From CAWCUU01 sp963798855 (GTDB lineage Bacteria > Gemmatimonadota > Gemmatimonadetes > Longimicrobiales > RSA9), in the NCBI GenBank assembly GCA_963798855.1, contig CAWCUU010000001.1, forward strand, positions 806,001-870,000: a stretch of DNA of 64,000 bases, given 5' to 3'. Both the position numbers and the translations under genes were made by a program. Below the pieces are notes generated by a model. It was not told the origin of the DNA and searched no databases. It was given only the letters and a program-made list of their open reading frames with translations. Within the stretch, counting starts at the first letter, position 1. Each line of letters begins with the position of its first letter. This document shows, in pieces, positions 33,091 to 41,162 of the stretch.

Positions 33091-34326
33091 TCAGAACCGC
33101 GTGGCTGGCGGAACGGGGACGACGAAGAAAAAACGTGTCCCCGACTCGCCGGTTTCGAATTCGAGCTCGGACCCCATCGCTCGAACGAGTCTGCGGGCGA
33201 TGGTGAGGCCGAGGCCGGTTCCGGAGAAGTAGTAGCCGCTGTCCCGGCGGCTGCGGAACGGCATGAAGAGGGTATCGCGATTCTCCTCCGGAATGCCGGT
33301 TCCGGTATCCTTGACGGAGAAGCGGATGCGAACGGGGCCGTCGGCTTCGAGGCGGACGTCGACGGTGCCATCATCGGTGAACTTGATGGCGTTCGAAGCG
33401 AGGTTGAGCAGGATGCGATTGATGGCGACGGGGTAGCCTGAGCGAACGTCTGGCTGTGTGGATGTCAGCAGGAGCTGGATGCCCTTCTCCTCGGCCATGG
33501 GCTGGACGATGCTGCGGACGGATTCGAGCGTCTCGGCGAGTGAGAAGGGTCGGCGCTCGGCTTCCGGTAGGCGATCGCCTCCACGAGCGAGCTCGATGAG
33601 GTCGCTGGCGACTTCGATCAGTCCGAGGGACGAGCTGTAGATGAGCGCGAGCTGACGGAGTTGCACGTCGTTGAGCGGGCCGCTGTGACCGCGGCGCAAG
33701 GTGTCGGAGAGAAAGAGCATCGCGGTCAGCGGGGAGCGCAGGTCGTGGGCGACTTCCGCAACGAGCCCGAGGCCGTCGGGTGCGGAGAGCAGCCCGGCCA
33801 CGTCGTCGTCCGTCCACTCGGGATTGAGAATGCGCCGCGCGGCGGTGATCGATCGGAGGATGCGAAGCATCTCCGCAGGGTCGTCCGGGGGCTGCTCGGC
33901 CCAGATGCCGACGAGCTCGGCGCCGAGAAGCTCGAGGAGCCGTCGTCGCAGCAGGAAGCTGGGTCCGAAGTCGAGCTCGATCCGATCGGGGGTGTCGCTT
34001 CGCGCGGCCCGGTCGACCGCGGCGACGAGCTCCGTCAGCTCGGACTCGAAGTCGGCCTGGAGCAGGACGGGCTTGTGCTCTCGCCTTGCCCACTGAGCGG
34101 CGATGCGCTCGGCGGCGGTGGCAAGGGCGCCTTCGAGGGGGCCGTCCGGATGCGCGGGATCGGAGGCGGACGCCGCTCCGGCGTCGGCCTCCGATCCCTG
34201 GCGTGCCTTACGCTTACCGCTCTCGCTCGGTTTCGAGGACGGCTCAGCCGTCCAGCGCTGCGACGAGGTGGTTTCTCTCAAGCTCGTGCTTCTCCATGAG
34301 GCGATAGAGCGTCGTACGGTCCACAC
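33091..34326 (-). CDS. histidine kinase (soluble, HisKA-type)
   Basis: Two-component sensor kinase of up to 411 aa. Visible are the H-box EVAHDLRSPLTAMLF (phosphoacceptor His near residue 190), N-box LNLASNAIKFTDDG, G1 DTGTGIP, F-box region LFMPF and G2 GTGLGLTIARRL. There is no membrane segment, and the ~185 residues before the H-box are helical without a recognised sensor domain, so it probably senses a cytoplasmic signal or partner. The start is uncertain: the longest frame overlaps the response regulator gene by 83 bases and no good later start is seen. Encoded directly after the regulator, so the two form a pair. It differs from the large GAF-containing PrsK kinases of other PEP-CTERM loci. 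Confidence 0.9.
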   Translation of the reverse strand: MWTVRRSIASWRSTSLRETTSSQRWTAEPSSKPSESGKRKARQGSEADAGAASASDPAHPDGPLEGALATAAERIAAQWARREHKPVLLQADFESELTELVAAVDRAARSDTPDRIELDFGPSFLLRRRLLELLGAELVGIWAEQPPDDPAEMLRILRSITAARRILNPEWTDDDVAGLLSAPDGLGLVAEVAHDLRSPLTAMLFLSDTLRRGHSGPLNDVQLRQLALIYSSSLGLIEVASDLIELARGGDRLPEAERRPFSLAETLESVRSIVQPMAEEKGIQLLLTSTQPDVRSGYPVAINRILLNLASNAIKFTDDGTVDVRLEADGPVRIRFSVKDTGTGIPEENRDTLFMPFRSRRDSGYYFSGTGLGLTIARRLVRAMGSELEFETGESGTRFFFVVPVPPATRF

Positions 34327-35758
34327 CCGCGATCCGCGCCGCCTTCGACATGTTCCCGCTCGCGCGCCGGACCAGCCAGGTCAGATACTGGCGCTCGAAG
34401 TCCGATAGGATCCGATCGCGTGCATCGTGGTACTTCTCGGCCGAGCCGACGAAGCGGAAGCGCGTTGCACCGTCTGCATCCGTCGCGGGCTCGGCGCCGT
34501 CGATCGCGGGCAGATCGTCGGGGCCGATCACGGTGCCGGGCTCGAGCAGGACGACCGCGTGCTCGACGACGTTCTGCAGCTCACGGACGTTGCCCGCCCA
34601 GTGCCGCTCCTGCAGCGCCTGCAGTGCGTCCTCCCCGAAGCGGGGCTGCGTCTCCTGGCGGTCGCGATGCTGACGCCAGAACGTGCCCAGGAAGTGCTGC
34701 GCGAGCACCGGAATGTCTTCCGGCCTCTCGCGCAGCGGCGGCACCCTCACTGGTACGACGCGCAAGCGGTAGAACAGGTCACGGCGCAGGTCGCCTTCCT
34801 CGGCCGCTTCCTGGGGATCGCGGTTCGTGGCCGCGATGAACCGCACGTTGACCACCGCGTCCGCAGGTGCCGTGCTCCCGACGCGACGGATCGTACCGTC
34901 CTGGATGACGCGGAGCAGCTTCGCCTGCGTCCCGGGTGACATCTCCGTCAGCTCATCGAGGAACATGGTGCCGCCGTTCGCCGTCTCCAGCAGTCCCGGC
35001 TTGTCGCTCGTCGCGCCGGTGAAGCTCCCCTTCACGTGCCCGAACATCTCGGACTCGAGCAGGGCCTCCGGAAGGGCCGCGCAGTTCACGGCCACCATGG
35101 TCCGGCTGCTGCGCCGGCTGTGATGGTGGATGAACTGTGCGATCATCTCCTTGCCGGTCCCGCTCTCTCCGGTGATGAAGACCGACGCATCCGTTCTGGC
35201 TACCCGCCGCGCAAGGTCCACGACCTGTCGGATCGCCGGCGAATCGCCGATCAGGTTGACGCGCTCGCTGTGACCGTGCCGCTTGCGCAGCTCCTCCTCC
35301 AGCTCGCGGCTCTCCCGCCCGACCAGCACCGTGTGCGCGGCGCGGCCCAGAAGCGTCTGCAGCTGCGGCGCGGAGAAAGGCTTGGGCAGATAGTCCCACG
35401 CCCCTGCCTTTAGCGCCTCGATGCTGCTCGCGACACTCGGATTGCCGGTCATCACGATGACCAGCATGTCCGGATTCGCCTTCAGCCCCGTCCGCAGCAG
35501 CTCCATGCCCGATACCTGAGACATGTACAGGTCGACCATCGCCAGATCGAAGCGACGGCGCTGCAGCAGATCGCGCGCTTCCTCGCCGCGCCCCGCCGAG
35601 CTCACATCGAAGCCCTCGACCTTCAGCACACTCGCGCAGCTCTCGCGCAGCGTGGATTCATCATCCACGATCAGAATGCGGATCGATCGCTTCGCCTCGG
35701 GGGAGAGCATTTGCTGCAGCTCGTCCACAGGAGCGCTACCGTTCGGTCGTTCGGTCAT
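34244..35758 (-). CDS. sigma-54-dependent response regulator (NtrC family, PrsR-like)
   Basis: Enhancer-binding activator of 504 aa. The receiver domain is residues ~27-145: ILIVDDE acidic pair, phosphoacceptor in LAMVDLYMSQ, switch lysine in YLPKPF. The AAA+ domain has Walker A GESGTGKE, the sigma-54 contact loop as GSFTGA (usual GAFTGA), Walker B GGTMFLDEL and the R-finger region GDLRRDLFYRL. The Fis-type HTH is ASGNMSKAARIAGVDRTTLYRL. The ATG at 35758 is chosen; an ATG 7 codons upstream (35779) is equally possible, and the longer open frame does not look coding. It is divergent from the Wzz/kinase gene, which has a sigma-54-like promoter, so it likely drives the EPS operons. Confidence 0.93.
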   Translation of the reverse strand: MTERPNGSAPVDELQQMLSPEAKRSIRILIVDDESTLRESCASVLKVEGFDVSSAGRGEEARDLLQRRRFDLAMVDLYMSQVSGMELLRTGLKANPDMLVIVMTGNPSVASSIEALKAGAWDYLPKPFSAPQLQTLLGRAAHTVLVGRESRELEEELRKRHGHSERVNLIGDSPAIRQVVDLARRVARTDASVFITGESGTGKEMIAQFIHHHSRRSSRTMVAVNCAALPEALLESEMFGHVKGSFTGATSDKPGLLETANGGTMFLDELTEMSPGTQAKLLRVIQDGTIRRVGSTAPADAVVNVRFIAATNRDPQEAAEEGDLRRDLFYRLRVVPVRVPPLRERPEDIPVLAQHFLGTFWRQHRDRQETQPRFGEDALQALQERHWAGNVRELQNVVEHAVVLLEPGTVIGPDDLPAIDGAEPATDADGATRFRFVGSAEKYHDARDRILSDFERQYLTWLVRRASGNMSKAARIAGVDRTTLYRLMEKHELERNHLVAALDG

Positions 35759-35983
35759 TTCCGAAGATGATGCGTGCATAGGCGCCCAACACGGATTGGG
35801 GGATCCGGTCCGCAAACCGGCGCCTTGCTGCGCCGCTAGGCTTAAAGAGACTTCGGACCGGCAGCCGTTGGGGGATAGCAAACGGGGCGCCGGCACGCCT
35901 ACCTTACTAGCTGCAATTCGGCACAGTGTCAAGGGAAGCCGGCGATTTCGATGGCTATCCGCGCTCCCCATCGGGGCCCTGCA

Positions 35984-36001
35984 TGTTGCGCGCCGGCAAC
36001 A
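35984..36001. promoter_or_regulatory. 18-bp inverted repeat, possible enhancer (UAS) site
   Basis: TGTTGC-gcgccg-GCAACA is a perfect 6+6 inverted repeat 170-185 bases ahead of the sigma-54-like promoter at 36170, the usual distance for an NtrC-type activator site. Whether the neighbouring regulator binds it is inference. Confidence 0.4.
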
Positions 36002-36168
36002 CCGTATGACTCCTTTCCTTGGGGATCGTTGCGCTCGCGCGGCACCACCCGCCAACGCCGGCCCGGGAGCCGGCGATCGGGTGCGGCCCGCATGCTGCCT
36101 CAGACGGCGGCGAGAGAACGTCGTTGCGCGCGCGGGCTGACTTCCGCTTCTATGGAGAGGGGTGAGGT

Positions 36169-36185
36169 TTGGCCCCGGGCTTGCT
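36169..36185 (+). promoter_or_regulatory. sigma-54 (-24/-12) promoter
   Basis: TTGGCCCCGGGCTTGCT carries GG (36171-36172) and GC (36183-36184) at the invariant 10-base spacing, with a perfect TTGCT -12 box. The inferred start near 36196 leaves a leader of about 45 bases before the ATG at 36240. Confidence 0.6.
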
Positions 36186-36239
36186 CGAAGAGGGGGAGCC
36201 CGAGACCCCGGTCCCGCTTTCCCGTGGCTACGAGACAGC

Positions 36240-38633
36240 ATGTCGCAAGAGAATTCCTGGGAGTTGATGCGGCCGAACGCAGGCGCGATGCCGACGCAGT
36301 CGGCGGCGTCGGTGCCGCGCTACGAGGATCCGGAGGAGGAGTCGAGCGGGCCGAATCTGCAACGGCTCGTGGCGGCGGTCCTGCGATACAAGTGGCCGAT
36401 CCTGGCGTTGACGATCGTCGGTACGGCGGTGGGCATCGCGATCTCGCGCTACCTTCCGCAGCGTTATCAGGCGCAGGCGACGATATGGATCGAGGCCGGC
36501 TCCAACTCTCGCAACGATGATCAAGGCCCCATCCAGCAGGCGAATCTACTCGACCAGTCCGATGCATGGGTGGACCTGCTGCGGTCGTACGCTGTGCTGG
36601 ACGACGTGGTGCGGGAGCGACATCTCTACCTGGACGTGGAGAATCCTGCCGAGCAAGGGCTGTTCGAGGGATTCGAGCTGGCGGACCGTTTCGTTCCCGG
36701 AAAGTACCGGCTCGAGGTGGACGGCCGCGGCAAGGGGTATACGCTTGCTCTCGAGAGCGGGGTACGCCTGGAGCAGGGCTCCGTTGGAGACTCGATCGGG
36801 CTCAAGGCAGGACTGCTGTGGAAGCCGGACGCGCGCGCGCTGGCGAAGGCGCGTCGGGTGGACTTCGAGCTGAAGGTGCCGCGAGAGGTGTCGCTCGACC
36901 TCGCGCGGGACCTGAGGACGGCGATCGACAAGCGGGGGACCTTCCTCCAGGTGTCGCTGACGAGGGAAGACCCCGAGTCCGCGGCCGGAGTGCTGAACGC
37001 GATCCTGGACCGCTATGTGGACATTGCGGCGGAGCTGAAGCGCGGGAAGCTCGATGAGCTGACGAAGATCCTCGCCGAGCAGCTGACGACCGCGGAGAGC
37101 CGGCTCACCTCCGCGGAGATGAAGCTGCAGGACTTCCGTGTCCACACGATCACGCTGCCGACCCAGCAGAGCCCCGTCGCGGGCGGATTGCAGCAGACGG
37201 AGGACCCCGTCTTCGATCACTATTTCGAGATGAAGCTGGGGGCGGAACAGCTCCGGCGGGATCGGGAGGCGATCGAGTCCGCGCTGAGCGGCAGCTCAGG
37301 GACCGTGGACGCCCTCGAGGTGATCGGGTCCGTGCAGCAGTCGTCGGCGTTGAAGAGCGCGCTGTCCGAGCTTACGCAGCGTGAATCGGAGCTGCGCGCT
37401 CTGCGCTACCGCTACACGGACAGCCTCCCGGCCGTGCAGCACGTCGAGGAGCAGGTGAAGACGCTGCGGGAGCAGACGATCCCGAACCTCGCGCGGGCGC
37501 TGGAGTCGGATTTGGCGACACGCGAGAGTCAGGTGAACTCGCAGATCGGCTCGGCATCCGCGGAGTTGAAGCAGATTCCGCCGCGAATGATCGAGGAAGC
37601 GGGGCTGACCCGTCAGGTCGCGATCGCGGAGAACCTGTACCGGACGTTGCAGCAGCGGCACGAGGAGGCTCGACTCGCCGCGGCGAGCAGCATCCCGGAT
37701 GTACGCGTCCTGGACAAGGCCGCGATCCCGCAGAAGCCGGTCAACGATCAGAAGCCGATGGTCATTCTCATGGCCTTCGCGGGTAGTCTCGGGCTCGGGA
37801 TCCTCGGTGCCTTGCTGCGCGATCGGACGGATCCCACCGTTCGCTACCCCGAGCAGGTTACGGCGGGCATGGGCCTGCCTATCCTCGGTGGCATCCCGGA
37901 GGCGCGACGGCACAAGGGCGAACCGGACGAAGATGACGTCGCGCAGCTGGTCGAAGCGTTCCGCGCGCTGCGCCTGAACGTGCTGCATGCTCATGGATTC
38001 GCGGGACCGGTGTGTCTCACGATCACGAGTCCCGGGAGCGGCGACGGGAAGTCGTTCATCAGCTCGAACCTCGGCATCGCATTCGGCGAGCTGGGTCACC
38101 GCACGCTGGTGATCGATGGCGACGTGCGCCGCGGCGGCCTGCATCGGATCTTCGGAGGTCGACGCACGCCCGGCCTGACCGATTTCCTGGGCGGAACCGC
38201 GAGCCTGGAGCAGGTGATCCAGCATACGTCCTACTCGTCGGTCGACTTCATCGGCTTCGGCAGTCGACTGAACAACGCGCCGGAGCTCCTCGGTTCCGTC
38301 GCGATGCGGGAGGTGCTGGTCGAGCTCCGCTCGCGCTACCGGACGATCATCGTGGACACCTCGCCGATGGGGGCGAGCTCGGATGCTTTCGTGCTCGGCA
38401 CGCTGACGGGCAACCTGATGCTCGTGTTGCGCACGGGGGCCACGGACCGGCCTCTCGCCGAGTCGAAGCTGGAGCTGCTGGAGCGCCTGCCGATCCGGGT
38501 GCTCGGCGCCGCCCTCAATTCAGTGCCCCAGAGCGGCGTCTACCGCTATTACTCCTACCTCCCGGGGTACGAAGCGCGTGACGAGAGCGACCCGCGCGCG
38601 CTCGCGGCCGGCGGCTCGCCCAGTGGCCGCTGA
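36240..38633 (+). CDS. Wzz/BY-kinase: polysaccharide co-polymerase with tyrosine autokinase domain
   Basis: Exopolysaccharide chain-length/export protein of 797 aa. The Wzz N-terminus has TM1 at about residues 45-65 (WPILALTIVGTAVGIAI). A long periplasmic part, largely coiled coil (about 270-490), is followed by TM2 at about 505-525 (MVILMAFAGSLGLGILGALL). The cytoplasmic BY-kinase has Walker A SPGSGDGKSF (about 597), A' LVIDGDVRRGG and Walker B TIIVDTSPMG. The tail YRYYSYLPGY is a tyrosine cluster suited to autophosphorylation. The LMW phosphatase at 1293 is the likely counterpart. The ATG at 36240 is chosen; an upstream GTG at 36162 would precede the inferred transcript start. Confidence 0.94.
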   Translation: MSQENSWELMRPNAGAMPTQSAASVPRYEDPEEESSGPNLQRLVAAVLRYKWPILALTIVGTAVGIAISRYLPQRYQAQATIWIEAGSNSRNDDQGPIQQANLLDQSDAWVDLLRSYAVLDDVVRERHLYLDVENPAEQGLFEGFELADRFVPGKYRLEVDGRGKGYTLALESGVRLEQGSVGDSIGLKAGLLWKPDARALAKARRVDFELKVPREVSLDLARDLRTAIDKRGTFLQVSLTREDPESAAGVLNAILDRYVDIAAELKRGKLDELTKILAEQLTTAESRLTSAEMKLQDFRVHTITLPTQQSPVAGGLQQTEDPVFDHYFEMKLGAEQLRRDREAIESALSGSSGTVDALEVIGSVQQSSALKSALSELTQRESELRALRYRYTDSLPAVQHVEEQVKTLREQTIPNLARALESDLATRESQVNSQIGSASAELKQIPPRMIEEAGLTRQVAIAENLYRTLQQRHEEARLAAASSIPDVRVLDKAAIPQKPVNDQKPMVILMAFAGSLGLGILGALLRDRTDPTVRYPEQVTAGMGLPILGGIPEARRHKGEPDEDDVAQLVEAFRALRLNVLHAHGFAGPVCLTITSPGSGDGKSFISSNLGIAFGELGHRTLVIDGDVRRGGLHRIFGGRRTPGLTDFLGGTASLEQVIQHTSYSSVDFIGFGSRLNNAPELLGSVAMREVLVELRSRYRTIIVDTSPMGASSDAFVLGTLTGNLMLVLRTGATDRPLAESKLELLERLPIRVLGAALNSVPQSGVYRYYSYLPGYEARDESDPRALAAGGSPSGR

Positions 38634-38661
38634 GATCGTAGGGCGCACAGTGAACGAAAGC

Positions 38662-38689
38662 GAAGGGCCCGCCGGTCGGCGGGCCCTTC
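38662..38689. terminator. bidirectional terminator hairpin
   Basis: GAAGGGCCCGCC-ggtc-GGCGGGCCCTTC is a perfect 12-bp stem with a 4-base loop, placed between the convergent Wzz/kinase gene (ends 38633) and the receiver-GGDEF-like gene (ends 38691). It lacks a long T-run but is symmetrical and ideally located. Confidence 0.8.
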
Positions 38690-38690
38690 G

Positions 38691-39656
38691 TCACGCGACC
38701 GAGCCGGCGTCGTCGTAGAACTGGATCAGAGCGGAGGATCGGTCGGCCTGGGAGCGGCGCAGCGCGCGCGTAGCTCGGGTGAGGAGCTCGATTGGATCGA
38801 CCTGCATGCGCGTCGGGTCGATCGCATAGCACCCCGCCCGTACGCGCAGATCGAGCTGCATACCGCTCTCGCCGGGAACGCGCATCGAGGAGGCGGTGAT
38901 CCTTTCCGCCATTCGCCGGGCGCCTTCCGCGTTCGTGTGCGGCGCGAGCAGGATGAACTCGTGCTCGCGGAGCCGGCCCAGCGCGTCGGAGCTCCGCGTC
39001 AGCGCCGTGAGGGCGCCCGCTACGTGCACGTCGAAGTCCGGCGAGGCGTTGTGGGGCGATTCGGAATCAGAGGAGTCGACTTCAGCGGAGAACGCCACGC
39101 AGGCCACGGGATGACCGTGGCGCGCGGCATCCAGACCGACCTCGCGGACGCGGCGCAGCATCCCGCGGGTATTGTACAGGCCCGAGAGGCTGTCCACGAG
39201 GCTCTGTTCTCGCGCCTGCTCGGCCTCCATCTTCGCGTGCACGAACGCACCGAGCTTCAACAGGAGAGTTTCGTACTTGAGCGGGACGCCGATCAGCTCC
39301 CAGGCTCCCGCTTGCAGGGCGCGGAGCTCATCGGCTTCGGTGGGGACGCCACTCGTCGTGATCACGATCGGCGTGGCCGGGGAGACGATGCTCTCCTGAC
39401 GCAGCTGGCGGCACAACTCGATCCCCGAAGTCTCGGCCAGCGCCGCATCCATGATGATCACGTCCGGATTCGCCGTTCGGCTGTACTCCAGCGTCTGCTG
39501 CAATGTGAACGCGCGCAGCACGGCGTAGCCATTCGAGCCGAGCACGCTCTCGATCGAACGCGCGGCCCATTCCTGACTGTTGCCGATGAGCGCGAGCGGC
39601 GGGCGGGGTAACCCGCGACTCTCGGCCGTGCTTTCGCTGTCAGACGCAGAAATCAT
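38691..39656 (-). CDS. response regulator with degenerate receiver and degenerate GGDEF domain
   Basis: Protein of 321 aa. The receiver-like domain (about 20-140) keeps the phosphoacceptor region DVIIMDAAL but has LIGNSQ where the acidic pair should be, so Mg binding is doubtful. A linker helix leads to SLVDSLSGLYNTRGMLRRV (the DxLTGLxNRR start of GGDEF domains). The active site reads GRLREHEFILLAP in place of RxGGDEF, so it cannot make c-di-GMP. It may bind a nucleotide or a partner as an EPS regulator. The ATG at 39656 is used; the upstream extension is not protein-like. Confidence 0.82.
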   Translation of the reverse strand: MISASDSESTAESRGLPRPPLALIGNSQEWAARSIESVLGSNGYAVLRAFTLQQTLEYSRTANPDVIIMDAALAETSGIELCRQLRQESIVSPATPIVITTSGVPTEADELRALQAGAWELIGVPLKYETLLLKLGAFVHAKMEAEQAREQSLVDSLSGLYNTRGMLRRVREVGLDAARHGHPVACVAFSAEVDSSDSESPHNASPDFDVHVAGALTALTRSSDALGRLREHEFILLAPHTNAEGARRMAERITASSMRVPGESGMQLDLRVRAGCYAIDPTRMQVDPIELLTRATRALRRSQADRSSALIQFYDDAGSVA

Positions 39657-39997
39657 GGCCGCCACGACAGGGTCTCCGGGGAAAGACAGAGCGGCGCAAC
39701 ACGCAAGTCGTATGCTTGGCAAAAAAGGCCTGCCCGCGCGCAAGATCGTCGTCGCACGTGCGGAGCCACCGCGACAGTTCCGTGGCACGCGCGAAACGGC
39801 CCCGGCGCCTCTTCGGCGTCTCGCGGACCGGGCCGGGCAACGCGATCATGGCGCTACTCGACCACTCATCTCGTCCTATCCCCAGCCTTCTCAAGGTGTT
39901 AGTCCCGAGAGGAACGGGCCGAGTCGGACGGGCGGTATCGATCTTGTAAAGCGAGCCGACTGCAGCTTATCCCCGATCCCCGTTCCTGTGGAACGCA
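39657..39997. other. intergenic region without a recognised gene
   Basis: A 341-base gap between divergent genes. A run of six A at 39720-39725 and scattered small repeats are the only notable features. No promoter of either sigma type matched well, and the long open frame crossing it looks non-coding. Confidence 0.5.
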
Positions 39998-40234
39998 ATG
40001 TACTGCAGAGTTTGCCTCGAGCTCTCCGGTGCCGTCGAGGCTCGGAGCAGCGGACCGGCCGCCGTCCCCGCGGCGCCGGTCACCCGGAGCGAAGTCGTTT
40101 CACCCGTTTGTCTCAGCTGTGGCACGCTGTTGACGGCGGGGTCGGCCTCCGACCTGCTGCTCGAACGGCTGTCGCAGCTGGCTCGCTTCGGTCTCGCCGC
40201 CTATGGGCTTCCGGTCCTGACGAGTCGGTCGTGA
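39998..40234 (+). CDS. small hypothetical protein with two CxxC motifs
   Basis: Possible 78-aa protein, MYCRVCLELSGAVEARSSG and onward. It has CxxC at residues 3-6 and a second CxxC in VCLSCG near 37-40, the spacing of a zinc ribbon. The C-terminal half is hydrophobic-helical (SDLLLERLSQLARFGLAAYGL). No good ribosome-binding site is seen before the ATG. The stop codon lies at the base of the strong hairpin 40232-40283, a placement that supports a real transcript end. I do not recognise a family; it could still be a chance frame. Confidence 0.4.
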   Translation: MYCRVCLELSGAVEARSSGPAAVPAAPVTRSEVVSPVCLSCGTLLTAGSASDLLLERLSQLARFGLAAYGLPVLTSRS

Positions 40235-40283
40235 CCCGGCCGTGCCACCGGGCGGAGCTCCCCCGGTGGCGCGGCCCGGGTCG
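40232..40283. terminator. very strong ~20-bp hairpin
   Basis: TGACCCGGCCGTGCCACCGGG pairs with CCCGGTGGCGCGGCCCGGGTCG with one bulged C and one G-U pair, leaving a 9-base loop (40253-40261). It starts at the stop of the small ORF and ends 70 bases before the export gene. It could end upstream transcription or attenuate the export operon; there is no T-run. Confidence 0.6.
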
Positions 40284-40352
40284 TGCGACTAGCTTTGACG
40301 GTCCTGACCGGTGCGACACCGGAGAGGCCGGAAACCTGTACCCGAAGGGAAT

Positions 40353-41153
40353 TTGAGCATCAGCCGGATCGTGCAGGCGGTACTGATACTTCTCCTCAGT
40401 GCCGTACCGCTACGCGCGCAGCAGTCGTGGAATCCGCAGGGTCTGCAGATGACGCGCGCGGAGCTGGAGACGCTGGAAGGGGATCTGCGCAAAGCTGCCG
40501 AGTCGTCGGCGTACAGTGAGGCTTTGCGGGGTCAGGCGCGTGCCCAGGCGGAGTTGATCCGGACCCGGCTGGAGCAGGGAGATTTCAAGGTCGGCGATCA
40601 GATCGCGCTCAGCGTGGAGGGCGGACTGGGCGCCAGCGAAGGTGTCGCGGTCGAGCAAGCCCTGACCGACACCTTCGCGGTCAACGCCAATGGCGCGCTG
40701 ACCTTGCCGCAGATCGGCAATGTCTCGCTCCACGGCATCCTGCACTCGGAGCTCGAGCCGTATCTGAGCGAGCAGATCGGACATTACATCCGCGATCCGA
40801 AGGTCCGAGCGCAGTCCCTGCTGCGAGTCTCGGTGCTCGGCGAGGTCGGTCAGCCCGGGTTCTTCACGGTTCCGACGACGGCTTTGCTCACGGAGGTCCT
40901 CATGCAGGTGGGTGGCCCGACCCATGAGGCCGACCTCGAGAAGATGCGGATCGAACGTGGCGATCACGTGATCTGGGAGTCGAAGGCGCTTGCCCAAGCC
41001 GTGAAGGACGGGCGGACGCTGGATCAGCTCAGCCTTCAGGCCGGCGACGAGATCATGGTTCCGGAAAAGAAGCATTTCAGCCTGCAGTCGATACGCACCC
41101 TTCTGTACATCGTCCCTGCAGCTGTCTCTCTCGCTGCGCTGATCTTCCACTGA
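40353..41153 (+). CDS. polysaccharide export protein (Wza-like, Poly_export/SLBB)
   Basis: Periplasmic or outer-membrane export protein of 266 aa. The signal peptide is ISRIVQAVLILLLSAVPLRA, with a cleavage site before QQSW. A Poly_export domain follows, with FKVGDQIALSVEGG, DTFAVNANGALTLPQIGNVSLHG and YIRDPKV. Then comes an SLBB-like domain (SVLGEVGQPGFFTVPTTALLTEVLMQVGG). The C-terminal hydrophobic helix (IRTLLYIVPAAVSLAALIF) replaces the outer-membrane helix of Wza. The start TTG at 40353 is preceded by AAGGGA at good spacing; the longer frame from 40311 is not signal-like. It would conduct the polymer with the Wzz/kinase. Followed closely by wecB. Confidence 0.9.
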   Translation: MSISRIVQAVLILLLSAVPLRAQQSWNPQGLQMTRAELETLEGDLRKAAESSAYSEALRGQARAQAELIRTRLEQGDFKVGDQIALSVEGGLGASEGVAVEQALTDTFAVNANGALTLPQIGNVSLHGILHSELEPYLSEQIGHYIRDPKVRAQSLLRVSVLGEVGQPGFFTVPTTALLTEVLMQVGGPTHEADLEKMRIERGDHVIWESKALAQAVKDGRTLDQLSLQAGDEIMVPEKKHFSLQSIRTLLYIVPAAVSLAALIFH

Positions 41154-41162
41154 TCCGTAGCC

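Larger units (their letters stand above)
35780..36239. other. regulatory intergenic region between regulator and Wzz/kinase genes
   Basis: A 460-base divergent gap. It contains the inverted repeat at 35984-36001 and the sigma-54-like promoter at 36169-36185. I see no convincing small gene; the open frames crossing it have no coding character. Confidence 0.6.

Noticed and set aside
39580..40356. 258-codon open frame on the plus strand across the gap before the export gene
   Set aside because: Low-complexity, Arg/Pro-rich, no motif, overlaps the start of the receiver-GGDEF gene; not protein-like.
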